This document shows, one piece after another, positions 37,931 to 50,188 of a stretch of 64,000 bases of DNA. Source of the DNA: Pyrus communis (lineage: Eukaryota; Streptophyta; Magnoliopsida; Rosales; Rosaceae); the NCBI RefSeq assembly GCF_963583255.1, contig NC_084815.1:7983724-8047723 (forward strand). Direction: 5' to 3'. Below the pieces are notes generated by a model. That model saw only the letters and a program-made list of their open reading frames with translations, did not search any database and was not told the DNA's origin. Position numbers and translations under genes: made by a program. How positions within the stretch are numbered: the first letter of the stretch is position 1; the number at the start of each line of letters is the position of its first letter.

Positions 37931-38350
37931 GTGGCAGTTTGAATTCACAATGAAATTTTGAAATACAAAATGAAAACGCTTACCGAATAGAGTGGGATAG
38001 ATTGATTTATGGAAAGAAAGGATGGAGATCAAGATGAAAGGAGTAAGAGAAGATGATGTATTTGGGAGTAGTGGAGGGAGGATTTTGCACTGAAGTGTGC
38101 ATGGAGGACGGATAGTAGTGGCAGCAACTGCAAAATTTGTAGTTTCTACCTCTACAGCTGACGAATCTGATTATAAAGGTCGCACAAAACATATACTCTC
38201 GAAATTTGACTCCAAAGCTAACCGTCTTTTTTGCCCACTTTGCACGATGAACACTTCATCGCGTATGAACACTTTGTGGGACGAAAAGCAACCTTGATTG
38301 CGTAAGCTTTGTGCAAATCCCTTTCGTCGTGCAAACCTTTAAGTGATGAA

Positions 38351-38639
38351 ATATTTAAGCATTTGCTTATAATTATGAAGTTTACGTAAACGTAGATCTG
38401 TATTATCTATGTTCACATAAACTTCATAATTACAAGCAAATACTTAAATTTAATATTTAATCTTATAATTAAAAACTTAAATCAATTAAATTAACCAAAT
38501 AAATAAATTAACCAACAAAACATTAATTAAAAAAAATCCAAATACATATCATAAAGAGAAAATTAAAAACATGGTCCTCTAATACATAAATTTAAAAATA
38601 TGTTCATCCATAACCCTTAATTAACATTACTGTTCTGCT
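38351..38639. other. AT-rich spacer in the CACTA block
   Basis: It contains a short inverted pair (tatgaagtttacgtaaac at about 38376 and its complement near 38412). Nothing else is seen. Confidence 0.4.
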
Positions 38640-39211
38640 GGTTCGTCAGGATTTTCCTGTAATGTTGCTTTCGCTAGAAGTCAGAACGCCACTGCCGGTA
38701 ACACCTTTTGAACATCTCATTGACCAAGTTCATCAACTCTTTGTTCGTAACATCAATAATATAGTTACATTGTTACAGAAAAAAAAAAATTACAAATGAA
38801 TCATTATAATAAGCTTTTATGAAAAATAATTATTTTCTTAATTTTTCACACTTACTAATAATTCATCTAGCATAAACTTCTTCAAGTCCTCGGGCACATA
38901 TTTACAAGACGCCCACTCCACCGTAGAATAGTTGATCCACAGTGCTACCCCAACATCGTGCGCAAACTCCGCATCTTGTTGTATGCATTCCCCTCATATC
39001 ATCGTGCACGATTTACGGACGTTGCCTTTCCTCTATTCAAACTTGCACCACTGCTCTCCTCGTTTTGTTTTCTTTGGAAACAAAGCAAAAATTTCAAATT
39101 CAAATTAAGTGATGCATATCTAAAATTTTATTTCCAAAAATACAAATATTAGATTGACATAAATTAAATTTTTACCTTTCCTAGATCCTTCAACAGTGGA
39201 ATCGGCCATCT
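38640..39211 (-). pseudogene. Ptta-like transposase N-terminal fragment, copy gamma
   Basis: Minus-strand exon 1 is 39211-39170 (MADSTVEGSRKG). Exon 2 ends near 38862 and reads VEWASCKYVPEDLKKFMLDELL at a gtaagt donor. Exon 3 (about 38775-38640) reads IIDVTNKELMNLVNEMF and RQWRSDF before a stop. It is the same pattern as copies alpha, beta and delta, in the orientation opposite to alpha and beta. Confidence 0.5.
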
Positions 39212-39664
39212 CATCAAATGTTTGGGATGAAGAAAATTGGAGGAAATTCAGGGTTGTAGAGGAAGACAATGTGAGGAAAAGTGAAAATGAAATTGTGCTT
39301 CTAAAGAACCCATACGACTTTGCGCAAAGAAGACTTCGTCGCGCATGTAGAACATGATGTAGTAAATACGACGACTTCAATGTGCACCGACCATTTGAGA
39401 TTACCTTTGCGTGACTACATGTAAATATTTATTTAATTTCGTCTCGCAAACAGTTTCTCAAAATACTAATGTCATCAAATTTTTGCGTAAACTAACCATA
39501 CCAAGTTGCACAGATTTGGCAAATCTATGCAACTTGAAGAAGCTAGTTAACTTTAAAGTTCGACGACCTGTCGATAATAGTATTTTGAAAATCTATTTTC
39601 GAGATGAAACAAAATAAATACAGTCAATATAAAATTATTATTCCTAATAGAAAACAAGTATTTG

Positions 39665-40227
39665 CTACAGTTTTGCCTCATGTTCAATATCAAACTTCCA
39701 CTCCCGGAAAGAGAACTTGAATATGTTGTCAATGCTCTTCATCAGATTTGGGTCACTTTTGTCAATGTCTAAATCAGGCTATTATGAAAAAATTAATAAG
39801 TTATAAATCAATTTAATATGTTATTTAAGAAACATAATTGTTATTATTTAACTAATTAACACATACTTCTAACTCATCGATTAAGTGCGTCTTCATCTCC
39901 TTAGGGACAACTCTTCAAGACTCTCAATCCACATAACATTTGGTATGCACTAATGCCCCAACGTCATATCTAAACTTTGGAGAGCATCTTCGACTCCTTA
40001 ACTCCCTTTAATTCTTTATACGTGATTCGGTAGCTGCTCCCACCAGAAGTGTATCGGACCTGTGGCGTAGCTCTCTTCTTTTTCTTGTCTACCAACAAAA
40101 TATAAATTTAAAATAGTCAAGCTATATATAATTTATTAATACAACATACAAAATTTAGTATGTATTACCTTTTCCGGAAACCTCCACCCTCGACTCTCTT
40201 TGATGAACGAGCACAGAGTTGGCCATT
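39665..40227 (-). pseudogene. Ptta-like transposase N-terminal fragment, copy delta
   Basis: Exon 1 (40227-40165) encodes MANSVLVHQRESRVEVSGKG. Exon 2 (about 40090-39870) starts KKKKRATPQVRYTSGGSSYR and decays through stops, but ends in a K..LIDELE-like segment. Exon 3 (about 39780-39668) reads LMKSIDNIFKFSFREWKFDI and ends at a stop. The FREWKFD signature is identical to copy beta. Confidence 0.5.
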
Positions 40228-40526
40228 GTACGGAAATTCAAACAACAATTGGAATAATAATCCGAAAAAAGTAAGGAGTTTTCGGAACGCATTGTGAATA
40301 GGGAGAGCGAAAATATAAATTTAAAGAAAAATTGGGGTCTTTCCATTTCATCGCGCAACACATGCGGTAAATATGGCATTCATTAATCTGACTAAAAAAA
40401 CTGACCATCTAGTAAATGTTGACTCCATATTCGTTGCGCAAGGCTTTATGCAGTGTGCAAGTTTTTGGTGCCAAATTACAGTCTTACGTGTGTTTATTTG
40501 CAAAACTTTGCACAATGGAATCCCTT

Positions 40527-40702
40527 AATAGAATTTTACGGGGTGACTTTTCTGTATTCCACAATTCTGAATAAAAGGTACATACAATCCTTGTTACAAA
40601 AGGAAACAAAAATAAAGGACACAATATCCTTCCTAAAACATGACTTTAATAATTACAAAAGATTTACATTCCTTTTTCCTAAATATTTACTTATTCCAAT
40701 AC
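40527..40702 (-). repeat. 3' LTR of the Copia element
   Basis: Direct repeat of 44583-44757, sharing tagaattttacggggtga and differing at only a handful of positions (by eye about 4 per cent). Confidence 0.85.
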
Positions 40703-40708
40703 TCCCTC

Positions 40709-43700
40709 TCATGTTGGAGCATATATATTACTCATGCCCAACTTGACAAGCGTGTCATCGAACCTCCTACTACATGCGGCATGGGTAAGAATATCTACAA
40801 GTTGTTCCTCTAAGTTCACAAACGGTATTGACACAATCTTCTTCTCCAACTTTTCTTTGATAAAATGTCTATCAACCTCAACATGCTTAGTCCTGTCATG
40901 CTGTACTAGATTCTTAGCAATTTCTCTAGCAAACTTATTATCACAATACAACTTCATTGCCTCATTCTGTTTAAAACCGAGACTCCAAAGCAATTTTCGT
41001 AGCTAAAGAATCTCACACACCATGTGTCATACCCCTATACTCGGCTTCGGCAGAAGACTGTGAGACCAGATTCTACTTCTTGCTCCGCCACGTAACCAAA
41101 TTACCTCCAACAAATGTAAAATACCCAGATGTAGACCTTCTATTAGTCACATCACCTGCCCAATCAGCGTCAGTAAATCCCTTAATCCTCATATGTCCAT
41201 GACATTCATACAAAATTCCTTTACCCGGGGCAGACTTCAAATATGCCAAGATTCTCATTACAGCCGCCATATGATCCACACTAGGTAAGTGCATAAATTG
41301 ACTTACCACACTTACGACATAAGCAATATCCAAACAAGTGTGAGACAAATAAATTAGCCTCTCCACTAGTCTTTGATATCTACCTCTGTCAACTGGTTCC
41401 TGATTTGGATAGATCCCCAAATAATGTTTCTCCATGATGAGAGTGTCCACAGGTTTACATCCCAATATGCCTGTTTCTTTTAATAAATCCAGAACATATT
41501 TACATTGAGACAAGAAAATACCTCTAGATGACCAAGCGACTTCCATGCCAAAAAAATATTTCAAATCTCCCAAATTCTTCATCTCGAAGTTGGCTGCAAG
41601 GTTTTGTTCTAACTTCATCATCTCTTCATAATCATCACCTGTTATTATCAAGTCATTCACATAAATAATTAAGGTCTTCACTTTACCACTTCTCCACTTC
41701 ACAAATAATGTATGATCCAAGTGACTTTGATAATACCCAATCCTCCTCATAACTTGAGTAAATCTATCAAACCATGCACGAGGTGATTGCTTAAGTCCGT
41801 ACAATGACTTTTGCAACCTACATACTCTGGTTTTTCCTTCAGCATTGTGCCCCGGAGGGAAATCCATATATACCTCTTCTTCCAAGTGCCCATGAAAAAA
41901 AGCATTTTTCACATCAAACTGTTTCAGTGGCCAATTCAAATTTGTAGCTAAAGAAATCAGAACTCGTACTGTATTCATCTTTGCTACTGGAGAAAAAATT
42001 TCCTGATAATCAACACCATAAGTTTGAGTGTAACCCTTTGCTACTAACCTTACTTTATACCTGTCTACCGATCCGTCTACCTTGTCCTTGATCATAAAGA
42101 CCCATCTACACCCAACCGGTTTCTTGCCTTTAGGTAGCTCTGTTACCTCCCATGTATCATTCTTGTGTAATGCCATCATTCCTTTAAAGCCTTCTCAACT
42201 CGGGTTGGTGCTTGGATTGCTTCCACATTATTTACCTAAACTTGGCGTTCTGGTGCAAAGTTCTTGCATGACACATAATTTGCTATTGGATATTTTACTT
42301 TTCCTTCAGGAGAAAACCTGTCAGGAGGAACACCACGATTTTCCCTTGGCGACAACTTATACGTACTTACATCATTATTTGGATTAGTTACATGAGCATC
42401 TGTAGTACTTACCTTAGGGATATTTAGAGTAGACACATTGGGTGGCACTATCGAGCTATATAGAGAGGGTGATGTGGGTTTTGCCGGTGGCACTTCTTCC
42501 CCTAAAGTACTTAGTTTGGCAGTAGGCTGCTAAACTGTTATAGTTTCCTCGGTAGAACCTTGCCGAAAGCTTACACTCGTCTCGGTAGGTAGCAACTGAA
42601 GGCCCATATCATTCTCGGCAGTTTCTTGCCGAGAGATTGGTGTCCCATTTTCATCCTTGTCGTCAACACATGCTTTCCCTGAACTACATATCACATCCTT
42701 CAGTACCTCTAACCACCCAAGATCAACTTGATCACCACTAGTGTTCTCCCCCTGGTGATCTGAAGATGATGGGATCGAAGAATAAAAATACTCTAATTCA
42801 AAAAAGTAAAATCCATAATTACATTCATATGTCGAGTTTCAGGATGATAACACTTATACCCTTTTTGTTGGGAGGCAAACCCAACAAAAACGCACCAAAG
42901 GGCACATGGATCCAATTTGCTACGATGAATGTTGTGAATATGAACATATGCTATACATCCAAACACACGAGGAGTAAGGGTATTAGTGGATACTACAGGA
43001 ACATGTTCTATCAATACTTGAAGAAGTGTACAGAATTCTACAACCCGAGATGTCATACAGTTAATCACAAGCACAACATAGGTAATGGCTTCAGGCCAAA
43101 AATGCTTAGGCACGGACGCACCAATAAGCAAGGCATGAGCAGTTTCCAAGATATGACGATTCTTTCTCTCAGCAATCTCATTCTATTATGGAGTATGCAG
43201 ACAGGTAGTTTGATAAATAATTCCACGATCTTGTAAAAATCGGGATAGCTTAGAATTTATGTACTCGCCACCATTGTTAGAACGCAAAACTTTAATATCA
43301 GTGGAATACTGAGTCTTAACCATCTGTTGAAACATACGAAACACATCACAAACCTCACTTTTATTTTTCAACATATACAAGCACGTCATACGAGTGCAAT
43401 CATCCACGAAAGTAATAAACGACCTAATTCTCGAAGTAGTACTAATAGGGGAAGGCCCACACATCAGAGTGTACTAGTGCAAATGAAGAAGATCTTCTAT
43501 TCATACTTGGAGGGAATGAAGCACGATGACTTTTGGCTAAAATACATACTTCACATTTCAATTCTGAGTCTTCAATACCACTGAACAAGTCAGGTAATAT
43601 TTGTTTCAAATAACAAACGATGCATGCCCCAAACAACGATGCAACAACAATACATTCTATAGATTACTATTATGTGACGAATGAACTAAATTAGCTCTTC

Positions 43701-44073
43701 CAGGAACCACTTCATCCACATAATATAGCCCTTCTCTCTTAGTGCCATGCCCAATGATCTCATTTGTCTGAATATCCTGAAGCAAGAAAAATTAAGGATA
43801 CATTACTACAACACAATCCAATTGTTCAATGACTTAAGGTACATACAATAAGTGATGGGACAATGATGGAACCAATAAACAATCATGTAACGGAAGAGAG
43901 GGCGTAATAGACATTGTTCCTGCTCCAACAACAGCAACAGTAGTACCATTGGCAGTTGCCACACACTTTCTATGAGAATCTTTCATGGACTGAAACAAAG
44001 TTCTATCATACGTCATATGATCCGTTGCACCGGAATCTAAAATCCAACATGTATTGTCATTGTAATCACACAC
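40709..44073 (-). pseudogene. Copia polyprotein remnant (protease, integrase, RT, RNase H)
   Basis: Protease at 44073-43834 has WILDSGATDHM. A gag-pre-integrase region is at 43636-43442. Integrase is at 43464-42793, with FVDDCTR first Asp, LRSNNGGEY where the second catalytic Asp is Asn, and AERKNRH. Reverse transcriptase is at 42179-41073, a 368-codon open frame with FSPVAKM, QFDVKNAFFHG and YGLKQSPRAW, but IYVNDLI where YVDD is required. RNase H spans 41073-40709 with a stop near 41069 and a frameshift (SSAEAEYRGM, LYCDNKFA, KHVEVDRHFIKEKL). Both Asp-to-Asn changes are G-to-A on the coding strand. The element cannot copy itself. Confidence 0.9.
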
Positions 44074-44198
44074 GCGTTAATAATACACGGTAATTATAGT
44101 ACCAAACAAACAGAAACACACGCTGCAAGAAAAACAAGCAGCAGCAGCCAATACACGACTAGAATCTGGCTTGTACTCCCACGGAAAGAATGTGATAC

Positions 44199-44298
44199 AC
44201 GGCACTAACGCACTGCACCTACACGGTATGCAAACGGCACTAACGCACTGCACCTGCACGGTATGCAGACGGCACTAACACAATTACACCTACACGGG
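44199..44298. repeat. 35-bp tandem repeat, 2.9 units
   Basis: Units start acggcactaacgcactgcacc at 44199, 44234 and 44269 (the last shorter and diverged). They occupy the place where gag should be. Confidence 0.85.
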
Positions 44299-44582
44299 GG
44301 CCTACTTTTCAATATAATATTCCTTCAATTTCTTAAGCACAACAACAATTGCCTAAGCAAATATATTCTACAAGGCCCTGCAATTGCACTCCACAAAGCA
44401 GCACGGCTCTTGATGCAGCAGTCCACACGGCACAACAAGGTGCATGACACAACAAGATCATACACACGGTGCAGCCTGACTTATTGTTGCAGAAGTCGTA
44501 GAAATATGTTAGTTAGCAAACACAGCAGCAAAAACAATGGTGTACAGGTTCTACGGTTACGACAAACCTAGCTCGGATGCCA

Positions 44583-44757
44583 AATAGAATTTTACGGGGT
44601 GACTTTTCTGTATTCCACAATTCTGAATAAAAGGTACATACAATCCTTGTTACAAAAGGAAACAAAAACAAAGGACACAATATCCTTCCTAAAACATGAC
44701 TTTAATAATTACAAAATATTTATATTCCTTTTTTTCTAAATATTGACTTATTCCAAT
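44583..44757 (-). repeat. 5' LTR of the Copia element
   Basis: Pair of 40527-40702. On the minus strand it is followed by the degenerate PBS ttggcatccgagc. Confidence 0.85.
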
Positions 44758-44909
44758 ATATTCGTCGCAACTTGTTCGATACTTTACTTTTTGTGCGACA
44801 AACTTGCGCAATGGAGACTTAAGTTTGTCATGCAAAACACCCTTGCGCAACGTCAGATCCTTCATTGCATAAAGTTTTGTCACGCAATTGATTTTTTTTT
44901 CTACTAGTG

Positions 44910-45475
44910 TTTCTTTCAATTTATCACTGGAACAAGAAGCTACAAAAGCAATCATTTGATTCCATTCAATCTGCACAAGAACATTTCTCACCAGTCACCA
45001 CCAAAATGCAGTCAAAGTCACATGAAGGAATTATCACATGAAAAATTGCTTTTGTATAAAAAGAAATTAAGGATTGTGCGACATTAGGAACCTAAACGTA
45101 AAATATCCGCAAATTCCGAACTTGTTCGTACGCTCAATTCCAAAATATGGACAGTAAACCAGAGAGGGTACAAGATATACTCAATGCATATTACAAGAGA
45201 ATCCGTAGGCAGTACAAATTAAATACTATATTTACAAAATTAAATACCAAAAATACAGTCGTACTGCTTGCAGCCTGCATTGGAAAAATGGATTATAGGT
45301 GGAAAAGATGAGGGACACACCGTCCTTTTTGAGTTTGTCAAGCAAGAGTAATACAAATTCATACCACTTGAAAGCAATTTTCCATTGATAAACACAGTAA
45401 AAGAAGGCTAGAATCCAAAATGCCAAGAAACTGAACGTCATGTTTGCATGTGTATATATTTTTAATGGAATAACC
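44910..45475. other. Host DNA between CACTA blocks, left part of the second duplicon
   Basis: 45385-45450 (aagaaggctagaatccaaa then gaacgtcatg) matches 7495-7565 upstream of bHLH copy 1, so this is the left edge of the duplicated segment at copy 2. A minus-strand frame from the ATG at 45441 to 45232 encodes a hydrophobic 69-residue peptide. Copy 1 keeps only the first few residues of that frame. It could be a first exon of a lost neighbour gene or chance. 44910-44991 has a short minus-strand frame (QIEWNQMIAFVASCSSD) cut by the CACTA end. Confidence 0.45.
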
Positions 45476-45600
45476 AAAATAATGGATGGTGGACAATGTT
45501 AGGGACCACTTCTATTGATTTTAAATCTCAGGGACCAAAGTTATGTGTCAAGAAAATTTCAGGGACCATTTTAGCTAAAAAGCCAACTAACTTAAATATA
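45476..45600. repeat. Fragment of the foldback-element family
   Basis: The sequence ggaccacttctattgattt with nearby atggatggtggacaat matches the outer ends of the hairpin elements at 18.5-20 kb. Confidence 0.6.
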
Positions 45601-45604
45601 TATA

Positions 45605-45972
45605 CAGGCCCTTTATGCAAAGGGATCCCCATTTTTTTTTCAAAAAATGGGGATTAGGTGTGAGGCCAACTCCACATCAAACTTCAACGAACCTTACAAA
45701 AATTCAATTCAATCCGAAACCATTTGCCTATTTAGTTATCAAGATAAAATTTCATTGTTTCTTATATAACAAAGTATTCGTTAATTTCTTTAAATTCAAT
45801 TAGATGTCTTAAACATTTCTGATTTAGCTAATACTTTGTAAGGATGATCTATGAGGTGCAACTTGAAAAATAGATGGTTTGGATAGTTAAAGTTTGATGT
45901 GGTGTGGACTCCACAACTAATCCCCATTTTTATAAAAAAATGTGGATTCCTTCCCTTAAAGGTTTCCTATAC
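45605..45972. mobile_element. MITE with ~80-bp inverted ends
   Basis: The left arm (aggccctttatgcaaaggga, ccccatttttt, ccacatcaaactt) is inverted at 45890-45970 (aagtttgatgtgg, ccccattttt, ccttaaaggttt). The interior is AT-rich. A further partial end lies at 45980-46030. The superfamily is uncertain. Confidence 0.65.
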
Positions 45973-47055
45973 ATATACAAAGCCTTTAAGTGAAGAGATC
46001 CCCATTTTTTAATCCATTTGCATAAAGGGCCTATATATATAGGAAAGAAATCCTTTCCGGTTCGCTTCCACCAAGTCCACCAAGGCCACAAATCCGGTTA
46101 CATAAGAAAATAGTGATCAAATTATCTAATATATATATATATATATATATAATATATCCAAAATGTACACATAAATTAACAAAGTACAATAATAAAATCC
46201 GAATACAAGTCTATTGTGGTGGTAGTGGCAAGGGATATGTTTCGATATCGTCCTAATCCTCAACTTTAGCCGTCAAAGTCTCGAAGATTACCTACAAAAA
46301 AAAATACAGTCAAATAACAAAAAATTGGCATAATCTCCCCTAAAATTGGTATACCCCAAATCCGACGTCAAACTCCACTCCTTATCCTATACTTGACCCC
46401 AAACCCTGCACTAAACTCAAAACTAACTCCAAAAACACATATTAATGAAAAAAAGTTAAAATTTGGGGAGAATATTCCTTTTGGCAGGATTGAGAGTGAG
46501 AAAGAATGAGAGGGAGGAGTGAGTGTGAGAGAATTAGAGGAGATAGTGAGAGACGGGAGAGAGAGACAGTGGGAGTGAGAGATAGTGAAGAGAGAGAAGA
46601 GAGATTAAGTGAGAAGAGTGAGTGTGAGAGAGAGGGTTGGATTTGGGAAGAAGAAAAGCGAGAGGAGAGGTAAGAGTAGAGAAAGACATTGAGAAAATGG
46701 TGGAGGAGTTATTTTGGTTTTAAAAGCCGTATCACTTTGCACGACAAAGGATACAAGTTTGCCCGACGAAATATTGGTCGCGCAAAGTCTTAAAAAAAAA
46801 TTTCCACATCCCATTTTTGGTGCCTGCCCAAATTTTTAAAGTTTTGCTCAACAAAGTGTTGGTCATGCAAAGTCTTAAAAAAAACAAAAAAAAATTCCGC
46901 ATCCCATTTTTGGTTTCCATCCAAATTTAAGGATTATACATGACGAAATATTGGTTAGTCCCGCAAAGTTTATAAAAAATAAAAAAGAAAATAATTTTAT
47001 TTTACAATTTAAAATGTAAATAAATTAAAATAAATAAGGTTTAGGCGACCAAATG

Positions 47056-48903
47056 TGTGGCAGCCCGTCTTGGACTTTTCGTACCGTAGGGGCAAAATGA
47101 CGGTTTTGCCCCTAGTATGTTGTTTCGTTGTGTGGTTGTTTTTGGGTTTTGTTTGGCTGATTTTGGACCACACACACACTCCCACACTCCTTCACCCTTT
47201 TCCCTGTCCCGTATCACTGTCCCTTTCCCTCTCTCTCTCCCATTCCTATCCCCATATGTACGGACACACCAAAAAACCATTGAAACCTTCACAGATCGAG
47301 GAAACAAATTACATATTCATGCTCGTGAGGTCCTTAGGAGTTCAACCATACCCATTTCAGGTAAGGATACCTTCGTTTTCACGTCGAACTCGGGATCCCC
47401 CGATTTGGTCACTATTCATGCACACGTTAATTCTTGTGTTTTTGGGAATTTCAAGCTTGTAGGAAGCTTGGTGAGGTCCTTAGTAGGCTTGGGGTGGTTC
47501 GTTTGAAGGTTTTGGACGTCGGGATCGTGAGTTACAAGTTTGGGCGGAGTTGGTGGTGTTTTCTCGGTGAGATTCCGTGGGTTTTAGTGCTTTAAAGTGG
47601 TATGGATTTGTTCCTCTTGTTGTAAGCTTCATTTTGGTACCAATTTTGTGAAATTTGGTTGAAAAACGAAGAAGTTACAAGGTTTTAAAAATTTCTCGGT
47701 TTTCCGGCGCCGTCGAAATTTCCTGGTTTTCCGGCGCCGGAGTTTGGCTGGAGAAGATGACGGAATATTCCGTCAGTTTGGACGGAATATTCCTAACGGC
47801 GTTAACGACATCAGTTAGATTTAACGGAATATTCCTGACGGCGTTAACTGACGCCGTCAGTGTGCCAGGCACGTGCTTGCGTGTGGGCGGCGCATGTGGC
47901 CGTGCCTTGGCCGGCGCGTGGGGGCGCGTGCGGGGTCGGAAAAATTTTCTAAAAATATGGGGATGTTCCTGAGGTTGAGTAGATCATGTTGGTGTATTCA
48001 TACACCTTTGAGCATTGTATGAGAAGTTATTTCGTAAGGTTGGTTATGTGCTTTAAAATTAACGTTTTTATAGTTGTTTCGCATATAGGTGAGACTTATC
48101 CCGAGGACGAGCGCGGTCACTCGAGGCAAGGGGGTTACATCCAAGTTAGGTGCACAGTCCTGTCCTACAAACCACTTTAGGTGTTTCCGACTCGTAGGTG
48201 ACACGCAATTATTCGCCAGCCTTCACGTGATCGTAGCACTTAAGCGTACTTATTATACACCCAGTCCTGTCGTACAGACCACTTTAGGTGGTTCTGACTC
48301 GTGTGCAGGTATAGTTAGTGAGATGGAGATTTGAGCTCTAGATTCAGCCGTACAAGTCACGTTAGGTGACTCCGGCTGATAAATTACATGGCATTATTTG
48401 GCATTACCTAAGTACTTGCATTCTGTTTAGAGGCATTTGACAGGGCATATTTCTGAGCATGACTTATATATATGTATATTCTATTTTCTAGGAAGTATAC
48501 AGGTTTTACGGCGAGGGTTTAGAACTTTGTTTATGAAATGGTTTTTGAAAAGCTTTGTTTTTGCCCACTCACGCTTTCTGTTTTGCGCCCCTCCAGGTTC
48601 TAGTTGGCTAGCACTTTTGGTGGCTCCCCAGAGGATTTTCCCGGCATATCTGACAGATTATCACCAGTGTAGGACCACCTTTGGGTGTGTTTTGTAGTGT
48701 TATTTCTCCCGGACTGCATTAGGTCTTCGTGCTCTGAACTTTGTTTTCACACTTACGCTTGCACATGTATGTTCTTACTTTGTGTATAGCTGGTTTTTAT
48801 TTATTCGTACTTTATTTTTATCTATTAGCTTCCGCACTGTGCACATGGTTACGTCACTTCCACGTGACGGCCAGCATGCCCTGATCTCGGTCGGGGTGTG
48901 TCA
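47056..48903 (+). mobile_element. Solo LTR, family C (Gypsy-type), 1.85 kb
   Basis: It starts tgtggcagcccgtc and ends ggggtgtgtca, with a perfect 5-bp duplication aaatg (47051-47055, 48904-48908). Removing it rejoins a CACTA motif (gcgaccaaatg plus tgtattcgtcacgcaaag). It is GC-richer than its surroundings. Repeated blocks of the type cctgtc-tac-a-accactttaggtg occur at about 48160, 48257 and 48346. Frames across it are not retroelement proteins. Confidence 0.92.
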
Positions 48904-49109
48904 AAATGTGTATTCGTCACGCAAAGAAAAAATAAAAAAATAATTTAGTTTAACAATATAAAATATAAAAATAAATAAAAAAATAAGTAAATAACGGTTA
49001 GGTGACAAAATATTGATATTCATCGCGCAAATTTTTTAAAAATTAATAAAAACTTATGAAAACAACTATATTTTAAAATTTATAATATAAAATAAATTGG
49101 TTTGCGTGA

Positions 49110-49593
49110 CGCATGTATATAGCTACAATTATATGAATAAACCAAAAATCACGATTTAATGGTTATTTTAACTCCTTTTTTGATGATTTTTTTTATAGCT
49201 ACACACTCCTTGACCCTATATGAATACAATGAATGAATTCGATCTTCAATTTAACATATTTACACTAATGGATACCACAAAATGTTATGCTATACTTAAT
49301 GAAAGTATAAATAAACTCTAAGTGTTAGTGAGTCTATTGTTTTGATGGGATACACTACGAAACTAGTTTCAACGATCCAACCGTCAAATTTGTTTGTATA
49401 TACTTGAAATCAGAGATCAAGTAATGGGACAAAACTTTTCGACGGTTATAAATGAAAAATCACGATTTAACGGTTATTTCAACTCTGATTTTGATGATTT
49501 TTTTTTTTTTTTTTTATAGCTACACTCCTTGAACCTATTTGAATAGAATGACTGAATTTGATCTTCAATTTAAAATATTTACATTAGTGGATA
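49110..49593. repeat. 346-bp satellite, left outer part
   Basis: Units are marked by gaattcgatcttcaatttaa at 49236 and 49555, with conserved cgatccaaccgtcaaa and acttttcgacggttataaa blocks. The array is broken at 49593 by the hAT insertion and resumes at 55929. Confidence 0.88.
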
Positions 49594-50125
49594 TAGGCCT
49601 GACAATTCCTTATATGACCCAATAACCCGATCTGACACGACTCGAAATTAACAGGTGTTCGGGTTGACACGATAATGAATGGGATCGTTATCGGGTAACC
49701 CGATAAGCACCTGTTAAGATAACGGGTTTGTTCGGGTACACACGTGGATAACACGATACACGATAAGCAGAATATTAATTTTATAATTTTATAACCCTAA
49801 AAAAATACTATAATAATTATATATATTAATTTAACACTTTTATACCCCTAAAAACTATAATAATTACATATATATATATATATATATTAATTTAGCTATA
49901 ATAATTATACCCCCAAAATATTAACTATGATAATTATATTTATACCCCCAAACTGGCAAGGTCAGCGGATGACCCGGAAGAGGGGATCTTCCTGCCCCTC
50001 TCTGCCCTGTGTGTGGTCTGACTCCCATTTGCTTCGTTTGAAAACTTCGTTTATTTGTCCAGCCACTTCACCATGCGCTATTATATATTCATGCTCTTAC
50101 TTTGGGCCCAAAATATTAACTATAA

Positions 50126-50156
<31 letters not shown>

Positions 50157-50188
50157 TACATTTTAAATTAATTTTTATACCCCTAAAA

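Larger units (their letters stand above)
40527..44757 (-). mobile_element. Copia retrotransposon lacking gag
   Basis: Near-identical 175-bp LTRs lie at 40527-40702 and 44583-44757, read on the minus strand. The PBS-like tggcatccgagc after the 5' LTR has two mismatches to the tRNA-Met complement, and a PPT-like gagagggagt precedes the 3' LTR. Protease, integrase, reverse transcriptase and RNase H are recognisable in Copia order, but only about 500 bp separates the 5' LTR from protease, so gag is deleted. The LTR ends read TA instead of TG/CA. No target duplication is clear. It sits in CACTA subterminal repeats. Confidence 0.85.
15851..44909 (-). mobile_element. CACTA (En/Spm) element remnant or nested CACTA block
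   Basis: The left end reads CACTAGTAAAAAAAC and the right end reads TTTTTTTCTACTAGTG, forming a CACTA-class inverted pair. Both ends and several internal patches carry short subterminal motifs of the form TTGCGCGACGAA in both orientations (about 15870-16220, 16980-17230, 18185-18340, 27880-27930, 29095-29260, 38220-38350, 39300-39450, 40340-40520, 44762-44895). Decayed TNP2 and Ptta-type transposase genes lie inside on the minus strand. The 3-bp flanks differ (aaa left, ttt right), so the two ends may belong to different family members. Some 15 kb of the interior is later insertions. Confidence 0.6.

Noticed and set aside
15848..44912. A single clean CACTA insertion proven by 3-bp target duplication
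   Set aside because: The flanking triplets differ (aaa and ttt), so the two termini may come from different elements.
47055..48697. Protein genes in the GC-rich stretch 47-48.7 kb
   Set aside because: The whole stretch lies in a solo LTR with a perfect aaatg duplication; frames are short, overlapping and unlike any protein.
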